Positions 36,217 to 47,200 of a stretch of DNA of 64,000 bases are shown one piece after another. Origin of the DNA: Himantopus leucocephalus (lineage: Eukaryota > Chordata > Aves > Charadriiformes > Recurvirostridae); NCBI GenBank assembly GCA_003993805.1, contig RSEF01000001.1, positions 94,077,642-94,141,641 on the forward strand, in the 5' to 3' direction. The notes beneath the pieces are model-generated. The model did no database searches, was not told the origin of the DNA, and was given only the letters and a program-made list of their open reading frames with translations. Each line of letters opens with the position of its first letter. Within the stretch, counting starts at the first letter, position 1. The translations under genes were made by a program, and so were the position numbers.

Positions 36217-38937
36217 TGCTATAAAGAAAATATTCTCTCATCTCACCCCAAAATCTCAGCCATACTCCACAGACAGGTGCCCCTAACATACCGTCAGGGG
36301 TCCTCTCTTCCTCTGTTATTACCCCTGTGCAACCCCTGAGGTCAGGTCCGTGGCCCACTCCGCAGAGCTGCCTCCTCTTAGCGGTGACGCAGGAGACAGG
36401 CTGGGAAATGGAGGTCGGCTTGCTCTTACAGAGCATCAGAGGTGCGGCCTAGGTCCGGATCTGCTCAGCTAACATGTTAATTTGAGAGCTTTCTTTGTCA
36501 GCAGAGCAGAACTGGTTTCCAACCATTCGCTTTTAAGTTTCAGCCCTGTCACGGCCTCCCATCAGCTGCCATATGGCCAATAGGCTCTCTCTGTTTTACA
36601 CACTCATTTTCCCCAGGCACCGCAATACATCGCCTTCCGTTATGGTCTCCATTTCTGTTCACACCCAGCGTCGAGATCACATGCATTTGGAAAATCGCCA
36701 TCTACCCAGAGAAGTTGGCGTATCTCAGCGGAACCTGGACTGGCAGCAAGACCTTGCTGATATCTCCAGCTGGAGAGGAGGAGACATCAAGACCGACCTC
36801 TGTTGAGCTGCTTTCTGAACATCAACTTCATTCTTCTTTTGTTTCAGCTGTAGCTGGGTGAGATCAATTACGGCAGGTGACAAACACAAGGAGACAGAAA
36901 CACAGAGGCAGAGAGGGAAGAAAAAGAGGTAAGGAAACTTTCTTTCTTTGTTTCTTTCTCTGAGAAAAGAGGCCAATCTGTTTTCGGTTTTTTTAATGTT
37001 ATGAACTTCACTATTCCACACGAGTTGCTGTTTCAGCACGGATGGATTGGTTTTGCCCCACTTAAAGGTCTGATGTAAAACCATCTTGAACCTTTGACTT
37101 GATAATACTTCTGGCTCTGCAATTCTCCAAGGCCTTTTAGTTTTAACTAAGAAGTGTTTGTCTCCCTGGATTTTTCCCTGAAAGGGGCAAAAGAAAAAAA
37201 AGGTAGCTACGAAAAATCAACCTGTCTTGGAGCCCAGGGATCTCACAGATCTTTTAAACTCACATATAGGGAAAAATGTCAAATATGAGGGCCTGTCACT
37301 GATGACCATATATCCCCCAGGGCTGGAAATGCACTGGGGAGCAGCCCTCCACCGGCTGCCACTTGCTATCACCTTCTCCACGTGCCCTCCAGGAAGGAGG
37401 GCTTTATTCTAAAAAAAGGCTGAAAAATAAGAAGATGCTGGTCTCTAGCTAACTAGGGACGTCTGCTTACATCTGTACGTGCTGAGACCGGAGGGGTCTG
37501 CTCTGCTAATCCAGGGTGACGTTCTCACTGCCTGACACTGGCTGCCGATGCAGCCTGATCCACTAGCTCAGGGCTGAGAGAGCAGTGTTTTCTTGGAGAA
37601 AGAGGGATCCTTTCAATGTAAGGACACCAGAAAAGAGATTTGCTTTACCCATCCATGGGCTGCTGCGCTGTTGAAAATGGGAGTTTCATTTCTGGTTGAA
37701 TTTTTCAACTTTCAGGTGGTGTATCCTACTCAACCTTCATCAGCCACCTCAGATACCCCTCTATATGGTGCATTAAGGTTGAGCTCAGGTTACTACTTAA
37801 TGTTCTCCACTATAAACTGAACAGTCCTCTTAAGTTCCTGGTGCACGTTAGCTGCAAATCGGTTCGCAGACTTTTCCTTTATCCTCCCCAGTGTTTCACA
37901 AACATGGCTGCCAAAGCTGCCTGCAATTCGGCAGGGCTTCCCTCATCTAAATTGAGCATCCGTCCCCTTCCCGCTCACGGTTCTCGGGCACCCAGGGACC
38001 CTGTCCACCTGATCTGCCGCAGCCTGGGCCAGGGACCCTGTATTCACCAGGGAAAAATTAAGGAGGGGTGTCTCCTGGGCTCCCCAGATGTAACAGAGGC
38101 ATTTTTGCTCTGAATGGGTGGGTACACGCCATTTTGCTGTGCTGACCTTATCAATATGTATACAGACCCTTCTCCGGTCTGGGCTGCACATCAAGTGTGC
38201 TGCATGGTAAGATCTCAATGTTCCCACTTTGGCAGCTGCGTTAATGATACCTGAACGTCATCCCATGCGTGCACATGGCTTGGGAGGGTGATGGAGGGCC
38301 TGCCTTCGGAGGGCATCTCAGTGCCTTTGGTAGTCATAGCCTCCAGTGGCTTTAGAAAGTCACCCCGGGGCTTCAGTTGCGAACTGCAGGATGAAAGACT
38401 TTTTGTGGAGCCAAAAAGAGGCGGGTCAGGAGGAAAGAAGGGGGTTAAGAGGAGGGGGGTAAAGCTCAGAAAGCAAGTTCTGAAATGCCTGTGAGGCAAA
38501 GGCAGGTCCTGGCATCCTCTTCGGCTGCTGGAGGGGTTTGGAGGCTGCAGGGAGCAGCCCGGGCTGCGGAGATGGGAGCCGCTTCTCGTGGCCTCCAGAT
38601 GGGTGCAGGCACACGGCTAGGGCATGGGGACTTCAGGGATGAAGAGAGCTCAGCTGGTGCTGAGACGGCGACCTCGCCGCCCTGCTTCCTCCTGACGGGG
38701 GGACTTCTCTCGGGGGGGGGATATCGGCAGCTTTCACCTGCCGTGTCCCATGGCCCCTGCTCCAGCGGCTCCCTCTCGCAGCAGCGCCCAAGGCTGGTGG
38801 CCACTGTCAGAGAAGGGCCAGAGGCGCCTGAGGAGAAATTGGGGCAGGGCTGGCCAGTCTAGGGGGGACAGTGGGGCCCGTGAAATGGCCTTCACCGCTA
38901 TCGTCTCTTTGCTCTCTGATGGCTATTTTTGTTGCAC

Positions 38938-39077
38938 TCCATAGAATGGTTAGAGTTGGAAGGGACCTTGAAGATCATCTAGTTTCCACCCCCTGGCATG
39001 GGCAGGGACAACTCCCACTAGACCAGGTTGTTCAAAGCCCCATCCAACCTGGCCTTGAACACCTCCGGGGACGGCCT
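38938..39077 (-). mobile_element. CR1 LINE 3' fragment
   Basis: The plus strand shows the antisense CR1 signature TAGAATGGTTAGAGTTGGAA followed by GGGACCTTGAAGATCATCTA and the AACCTGGCCTTGAACACCTC stretch. Only about 140 bp of the 3' end remains. Confidence 0.85.
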
Positions 39078-39351
39078 CTTGCCCTGCCTGCTGCTCACAT
39101 ACGTTTGCTTGAACATTAATAAGTAATTTCAGAGAAACCGCTACTGAGTAAAGCGGCCAAGTGAGCTCTGCTTTAGATGTTCAGACTGAGAAAAAGAGAA
39201 GCGATCCTCCATCACCCAGATCCCCAAAGCCAAGGCAAACTGCTGTGTGCGGGGACAAGAGGCAGCTGCGTCCCTCAGCTCTGTGCTGGCGGCCACGGCA
39301 AGGGGGAGCGCAGCCCCGCAGCAGCGGAAGCTGAGGTGGGGAGCCCTTGGC

Positions 39352-39373
39352 AGACGGACGGACGGACGGATGG
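39352..39373. repeat. (GACG)n tetranucleotide run
   Basis: AGACGGACGGACGGACGGAT is a short tetranucleotide microsatellite in gene-free GC-rich DNA. Confidence 0.85.
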
Positions 39374-42341
39374 CTGGGAGGCCCCCCCCATCCCGGCAGA
39401 GCGAGCTGCTGCCAGATCAAAAAGCACAGCCACAAGCAAGAGCGAGAGAAGAAAACAAGAAAACCGCAGTGCATGAAAGAGGCGCAGGAGCACACAGAGA
39501 GAGGGAGATGGCCCGCTCTGCACCAGGAGCGGTTTCTGAGTTTTGGGGTTGTGTTTTTTGGTTGATTTTTTGGTTTTTTTTGTTTTTTTTTTTTAATTTC
39601 AGTTTCCTCCTGTGTCATGCCGGTGCCAGCCTGGGGGTGAGCTCTCTGCAGCCATCGCCCACTGGGGCTTGGTGCTGGAGAGATCTGTGGGCCCCTCTCC
39701 CAAGCAGATATTCTCCAGCTCTCCTGCCCTGCAGGCAACATCTCCCAGACCGCTCACTACCTCAAGCTCTCCTTTTCCTATCCCTCAGAGAGGCAGGGAT
39801 TATTAAAAGAAGTCAAGAAGGAAATTAAACCAGTTTAATAAGGAGGGGAAGTTAAAATGAAATGGAAATCAATGTTCACTTGGGAGGGAGCCCTGCTCCT
39901 CCGTCGCTAGACGTGGTAATAAATCAAGTATGCCTGGACTGTTTCTGGCACAGAGGCCAACTGGCATGAGATGGTCTGGGCTATTAAACTCACTTAACCT
40001 CTAAAATGAACTGGCTACGTGCCAGCCACCTAATGGGAGTGGTCCCTGGCCCCTGCTAACACCTAAATGAATCCCGGGGGGTTGCTCCGGAGAGTGAAAG
40101 TTGTCCTGGGCCAAAAATGTGTCAGGAAATGTTCTAGCAATTTAACAGGATTGATGAGTGTGTTCCAGTGCCTGGGGACATTCCGTGACACCACTTAATT
40201 TATGAGTGCCACCATAAGATACAGCTGGGCTGCCTGTAAGGAGGCTGTGGGTCTGCTACAGGCATCTGCTAATGAGAGCGACTTGCTCAGTTAACATAGC
40301 AGAGCCTTGCTCACCGAGGTCTGTAAACTCCAGAGTAGCATTGCCCATGATATGACCTGGAGGGATACAGAAGGAGATAGAAAGACAGGAGGAAAATAGG
40401 AAATGGCACGCGTGAGAGGTAGAGATAAGCAGGGAGAGTGAAAGTGTATGAAAGAAATTCTAGCTGAAGGCAACCCATGTTCCCCACTGACTTGTAACAT
40501 GTAGGTGGTAAACATATTGTAGAGATCTGACACAGAAATACAAAGATTAGTGTGAATGAAGTAGGAATGCAGAACGTGTGAAACCTTGAGAAGAAACAGA
40601 AAAACAAAGGCACATCAATCTGCATCTACCGAGCTGCGCAAGGTCAGCAGTTCACCAGTCCCACGGTGCTCTGGTTGTGTGGTTTCACTCAATAACCAGG
40701 TAGCAAGAAGGTGAAGAACAAACCGAAGCCATAAGGTGACAGGAAAATAGAGATTCCCAGCCAAAACAAAATGATGGGGTGTGACTCAGCAATTTCATTA
40801 ATTTTTACCTGATCCATTACCTTCAGGTTTTACATAAGGTTTAATGAATTAAAATATTTGAAATCCTGCATTGACCCTGTTAATTCATAGGTATCACTTT
40901 AAAATGGGGGCTGACTTTTCGCATGCTCCCACTGGGACAGGTGACGCGAGTGTTCACAGCAGGGATGAGGTTTCTTCTGTCGTCTCAGGAATGGATCTTA
41001 CCCAGGGCCCTACGCCAGTCCTCAGTTATAGATGTTTCTTTGGAGTGAGATGCATACAGATGCCTTGTTGTTGCCCCTTCCTTTATTCTGTAGCGTCGCC
41101 CAGCAAACTGCTTCATCACTGGTACTGCATCTTGTTAGAAATGATCTCCAGTCATGTGCGCTGGCTCCTTTGTTTTGCTGTTTTCGCACAAAACAGTTCA
41201 TGCAAATATTCCCTGGGGCTGGGATGGGTTTTTGCTTTGCACGAGGCAAGCCACAAATCTTCTCTGACTGTGCCTTTGCCATCTATGTCTCTTCTGATGG
41301 TGCACATGGCTTCTGTCTTGCTCTTGCACCTGTATTTTTCATATGCGTACGTGCGTACATCCGTCTAGCTGTCAGTTTGTCGGTCATGCTGACCTGATCT
41401 CCATGTAAATGTAGTGCTGATGTTTTCATTTACTCTTTGATACTTTCATGTGCTCTGATCATTTAATTTCAGTATTAGATTATCCTCTAACATAATATAT
41501 TATATTTAATATGGCACATTGTATATATAAATACTGTATAAAATTATTCTTGTATTTCTTTTGAGTTCAATCCCATTATGACTCCAACCTTCAGTCTATC
41601 ACGCTGCCTGTGGAAGGAGGTTTCTATTATCAGCTAGAGCTGAGTGACCTTCCGACCAGCCATCCTACTGACTTCTCTGGAAACCGGTGTGAATTTCTTT
41701 GTTAGGAATCCAGAACTCCCTGGGCTTGGATCTCCCCTCCACATCCCCACTACTTATCAGTTCTGCTTCTGATACCTGACTTTTTCCACTGGTAGCATCC
41801 ATAGTGTTTTCCCATACTCCATTAAAACAGGACTTGGTTTGTTCAGCTTGCTTCCCACTGCTCGTCCCTTGAACTTTGTCGGCTTCTGTCTGAGCCTTCG
41901 CTTGAGGAGTGCTTGTGTTTCCGATGCTTCAGCCCACATAATATGCTCATCTATATTTGTTGGCTTTTCCGTAGCCTTTGTTTAAAAAAGTTCTTAACTT
42001 ATGTGTCAGCAGCCATGTTCTGGTTTAGTTTAAATGAAACCTCTCTTGCTTTAGAGGAAGCCCATGCTCCCTGTACAGCCCCCCCATGCTCCCCACCTTC
42101 CCCAGTTCCTGATGATCCCATACCCCCCTTTCCTTTACAATACTTTCTCTCTCACACTTTGTAACTCTAGCACTCTGCCTCATCCTATGCACATTTCTAG
42201 AAGCATTGCCAGCTTTGAACTTCCTGCCTTACAAGTTAAGCTATACCGGTAAAACCTTTTCTGAGCTGTCTCTCTGCTTTTGGTGTTCACACAGCACCCC
42301 CCATCTCCCCTTCACAAACCTGACATCCTCCAACTTCCACC

Positions 42342-42560
42342 TCACAGAATCACAGAATGGTCAGGGTTGGAAGGGACCTCTNNNNNNNNNNNNNNNNNNN
42401 NNNNNNNNNNNNNNNNNNNNNNNNNNNNNNNNNNNNNNNNNNNNNNNNNNNNNNNNNNNNNNNNNNNNNNNNNNNNNNNNNAGCCTTTCCTCATAAGAAA
42501 GGTGCTCCAATCCCCTAATCATCTGTGTAGCCCTTTGCTTGGACCCTCTCCAGCAGTACT
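42342..42560 (-). mobile_element. CR1 LINE fragment spanning the assembly gap
   Basis: Left of the gap is the antisense CR1 end TCACAGAATCACAGAATGGT with GTTGGAAGGGACCTCT. Right of it (42482-42560) the minus strand encodes MIRGLEHLSYEER, a stretch from the C-terminal part of CR1 ORF2. The true distance between the two parts is hidden by the gap. Confidence 0.85.
42382..42481. other. Assembly gap (100 N)
   Basis: Exactly 100 consecutive N, the usual filler for a gap of unknown length, lying inside a CR1 element that probably caused the break in assembly. Confidence 0.95.
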
Positions 42561-43254
42561 GAGCTTGGAGGTGGGATGCTTCTGAGCTGCCCCAGTGCCT
42601 CATCAGCTGTCTCCCCGGCCCCTTGAGCTTCCCCTCTTGGCTCAGCCACCTTGGCTGCAAGAAGGTCCTTGGAGGTCTCTGTCTGAGGGATGGCAGATGC
42701 CTGCCAGGGACAAGTCGTCATAGGGCTCACACCTTTTACAAGCAACAGGAAAGGTCCGCCCCAAGGGCCTGTTGGAATAGGGATTGCCTGCTTTTGGAGA
42801 CGTGAGGTCACCTCACTGTTTTTCACTTGCTCCCCTGACTGGTTAACCTGCTTGGCTTCCTTTTTGTGATATATGCCTTGGTTTAGAGCTTGGTAGTCTC
42901 CTCACACCAGCAGCCGTGGTCTCCTTCATCTTGTCAGTCCACCCACCTACAGCTGATACCAGCACTTGGTCTCTGCTACAGTCAGATACTTCATCTAATT
43001 TGATAACTCACCTTAACAGGATAGTTAGCTCCGAGTTCCCACGTAAGGCTTTGTTACCATCAATGCAACTTCTTCTTTCTGACCTCATTCCTCCCTTTTC
43101 ACTAAACTTTTTGTTGAATAGTCCTAAGAATTCAAGCCAGTCTTTCCAACAACATCAGACTTGGTGGTTATTGAGATTTTTAATGTAGGAAATAATTAGA
43201 TGAAAACAATCTAAAGAAAAATATTAATAAGAGCCTAAAGATGGCCTTAATCAC

Positions 43255-43885
43255 AGAATCACAAAATCGCACAGAAATATTTAGATGGCAAGGGACCTCT
43301 GGAGGTCTCCAGTCCAACCTCCTGCTCACAGCTGGGCTGACTCTAAAACTACAACATGTTGCTCAGGGCCTTGTCCAGGGAACCTCTGAACATCTCCAAG
43401 GGTGGAGGTTGCCTGGCACCTCTTGGCATCTATTCCAATGCTAAACCACCTTCAGTGGGAAGAAATTTTTCCTTCTATCTAGTCAACAGTTCCTTGCCGC
43501 AACCTACGGCTGCTGCCTCGTGTTCCTTTCTTGTGTACCTCTGAGAAGAATGCGGCCCCTTCTCCAAGGTAATAACCTTTAAATAGTGGGAGACTGAAAT
43601 AAGATCCCACCTTGGCTCTCTTCTCCCTGCCAAACCCAACTTTCTGTCTCTCCCTGTATATGATGTGCACCAGCCTCCTCACCGTCACAGTAGCCCTCCG
43701 TTGGACTCTGTCCCATTTGTTGGCGTCCGTCTTGCACTGGGGGCCCAAACCTGGATCCTGTATTCTAGATGAGGCCTCAGGTGTGCCAAATAGAGGGAAA
43801 TAATCACTTCCCTCAGCCTGATGGCTGTGCTCTTGTTAATGCAGCCCTGTATGTGTTTACCCTTAATTGCTGCAAGAGCGACGAT
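43255..43885 (-). mobile_element. CR1 LINE fragment with reverse-transcriptase remains
   Basis: The longest CR1 copy here, about 630 bp, antisense. The plus strand starts with decayed AATCACAGAATCACAAAATC and GGGACCTCTGGAGGTCTCCA. Further in, the minus strand encodes a recognisable part of CR1 ORF2, including YLAHLRPHLEYRIQVWAP (about 43740-43800) and KHIQGCINKS before it. Frameshifts and stops show it is dead. Its 5' end lies about 350 bp before the CD4 start codon. Confidence 0.88.
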
Positions 43886-44231
43886 AACCCGCCATAGGGA
43901 AGTAAAAAAGCACAGAACTCTTGGCAGTATAAACACCTGCAGTCCAATGAATGCCAGAAACCTAGGGATGAGTAAAATAAAACATTTCATACCAAACTCT
44001 AGGGGGAACACTGCGGCTAGATTCTTTGCTGAAACACAGGGCTCAGATGACTTAACCAACGAGTTTCCATGTCGCTGCATTGAAGTATGGTGGGTACTGA
44101 CGGGGAACGGGGCCCCATCTGCTGAGGTGTGAAAATCAACCATTATTAACACAGTATTTGGGTCTTCCAGGATAGCATCCCTTGGCAGCGACAGCAGGGA
44201 GTCCACAGCAGGGAGGAGCATTCCCACAGCG

Positions 44232-47200
44232 ATGAAGCCATGCGGCACAGTGGTGAGCAGTACGCTTGCCGTCTTCTTGTTTCTGCACCTGGGTGAGTCC
44301 TCAGCTCAGCAAACCCTCCCGGTTCTTACAGCCTTTCCACAAGCATCGCAACATTTGAGGTGTTTTTAGGGTCCTCCCGATGTGCCATATAACATACCTC
44401 ACACGGCTTAGACCAGGTTCATTCCAGCGATGCAGCTGTGACAGCGACCTTCTTACCTTGTCTGGCCCACCTGCACTGCCCAACAACTCTCCGGGGGGCC
44501 ATGCAGTGGAGATGAGGACCGAGGGGCTAGAAGCTGAGGAGCTCCCTACATCCGTACCCTGTTGTTTCAGAGGCAGCATGGACAGCTCGAGCTTTGGGAC
44601 TCAGGCTGTTCCCAGCCTGCCTGCCGAGCCGGCCAGCCGAAAACGGTGTCGGGAGCATCACCAGGTTTGGGGAGCTGCCCTGTAGAGATGCAGGAGTGGG
44701 GTTCCTGTGAGAGCCAGGGTGCCTGTCGCTTTGCTTCAAACCTTACACCGGAGGGGTGGGCAGGAGAGGTAGGGACCATAAGCAGCGAGTGCGTAAGGGT
44801 AGTGGCACACCAATGTGTGACTCGGACAATTTGGAGAAGGCATTGTGCGATTCGGAGTCAAGGTTCACAAAAATTGTATGAATATGAAGAAATGCTTGAT
44901 GAGGGACTTGTCCTTTGGGCAGAGCCATTTTCCTGAGCCAAACGCAGCCTGGATCCACCACACTGAGCACAGAGAGGAAAATACTGCGTTCCACATTGCC
45001 TCCAGCTGCCTGGGCAAAATCTCGTGTGTTTCTCACCAGAGATTTGCCTTTACAAATGTGATGCTACCGGTTTGCTGAGTTTGTCTGCTAACGTTATAAG
45101 ATTAGGTGGACTTTTTAGTGCTCATATTTCAAGAAAAGAAGGTGACTGAGTAAGGCCAAACCTGCATTTCTCAGATAGTCATCTTTGATTCCTCTGGTTG
45201 CAGAGGAAAGCTTGGAAATCTTTTATGTACCTTAGCACCAAAAGCAAAGCAAAAGATACCAACTCTTATTACTAGCATTTATAATTTCACAGTTTAAGAC
45301 AAATGCATCATTTTCTGTGGTCCACTGTGTGATTATGAAAACCTGTATTGCCATTATTACAGATTACCCATGCTCTTGGAGGAATATGTAACCTGTGGAA
45401 AACCCTCCATTAAAATCATGTAAACTTTTTATTTTTCACTTCTGTGGCTCTCCGATACTAGGGTCACCTGGGGGATTTGCAGGTTAGACAGCTCTGAGAG
45501 CTTACCAGCAGTGAGGCAGAAGACCACAACCCCCTTATTCCCAATTGTACCTCTGGCAACTCCACCTTCTTCCTATCGTCTCCTGCAGAAATCCTCTTTA
45601 CGGTGAAGGAAAGGAAGTCATTCTTCCAAGAAACCACTCCTAATGTGTCTTCAACCTTATATATCCTACTTCTTTTACTGTCACGCAGCCCTCATCCCAA
45701 GAACAGGAACCTGGCATTAGGCCAGCCTTCTTATTTCTTTTTTACTTTATCCTTTCATTGTCCTGGACTTTCAGTCTTGCTCCATGCAAAAATCAGAAGA
45801 AAGGGTGAGAAAATTTGCCAGTGCTGCCTCAAGTATTGACTGGGGAGTGAAGGAGGGCTGGCGTCTGCTGTTCTACCTTTGCTACCAGTGGGACAACTAA
45901 ATCTTGTCCAGTGGAAAAAGGTTGTTTCAGTAAAACCATTGACATCTCAAAATTGTAAATGATGGTGAATCCACCACAACCACTGGCATTTTCCCCATTT
46001 CTGAATGTATGGGAAACAGAATAGCCATTAGCTGGGTAAAGAGCCCAAAGTGGAGGGGAGGGAAGTTACGGAGCTGAAAAGAAAAGGGATTGATTGATGA
46101 GACAAAGGAGTGAAAAATTCAGAAATTGATAATCTTCCCAGTATCTGGGAAAGGGCGGAGAAATATCTGCGTCTTCCTGAAGGGATGGGAAGTATTCACT
46201 GAGCCACCCTTCAGAAAGTGAACACATGCCTTTTTTGGTGGGTGTTGACTTTCAGGTCTGATCGCCATTATGGGTCAGCAAAATGAACTACAGATTGGGG
46301 TGGCAGGCCAGACGGTGATCCTGAACTGCAGAAGCATACCTCCTGCCTCAGGTGTGACCTGGAAGTACTATAAGGTTGTTATAAGGAAGTTTTCAACTAC
46401 CCATTTGAAAGGTAAGGCTTCCAATTCATCACACCTTCTCCCCAGTATATGGCTGAGAAACCTCTTTCCTCCTAACCAAGCATACTTTTTTCAAAAGGCA
46501 AAGCTGCCATGAGTGATCGATCTGAAATCATCCCCAACAGTAAACACCTGAGGGTGTTCAACTTAAAGCTTTCTGATGCTGGCATCTACACCTGTGAATG
46601 TGACTCCCACACAGTCAGTATCTCACTGCACGTCTTTCAATGTGAGTGATTAGAGGGCTTTTATCCATGAGGAGGTGAGGGGGGAGGAGACCAGGAGACT
46701 GTAGAGCTTCGAGAGACATCTCTGCTGGGATTCTTTATCCAGCAGCTATTTCTTCTGGCCTGGGCTATCATAGTTCATTTCTCCTACATCTCCAGAGCAC
46801 AAAGTCTCCATATTCTTTTTGCTGTGACATTTGTCCCTCTCCTGCAAGATGAGGAGTTGACTTACTGGCTGCACTTTTTCTCTTCACAGTGACAATTTCT
46901 TTAGATGGGCACTTCCTGCCAAATGAAGTCCTCCACCTGACTTTAGTGCAAAATTCATCCCATCCTCTACCTGATCTCAACATCGCATTGTTTGACAATA
47001 ACAATAAAACAGTAAGACCAAACCGCTTTCAAAACAAGACTCGTCAAAAATACATACTGGATTTAAAGGAAGTGGAGGCTACGGACAGTGGGCCCTGGGT
47101 GTGTCACGTCCATTCGGACTCTCCATTGATTAATCACAACATCACCTTTGATGTGAAGGTATTAGGTATGCAACAACAAAAACGCAACTCACACACAGGC

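Larger units (their letters stand above)
27396..44231. other. LAG3-CD4 intergenic region
   Basis: About 17 kb with no gene recognisable by protein family. It holds simple repeats, one endogenous-retrovirus LTR, four CR1 fragments (one nested in the LTR), an assembly gap, and a GC-rich patch at about 31.65-32.1 kb. Two spots look more exon-like than the rest (minus strand 30031-30261; plus strand 31602-31731) and are listed separately with low confidence. In mammals LAG3 and CD4 are direct neighbours, which agrees with no conserved gene here. Confidence 0.6.

Noticed and set aside
44240..44292. Second ATG at the CD4 start
   Set aside because: It is out of frame with the Ig exons and gives no hydrophobic leader.
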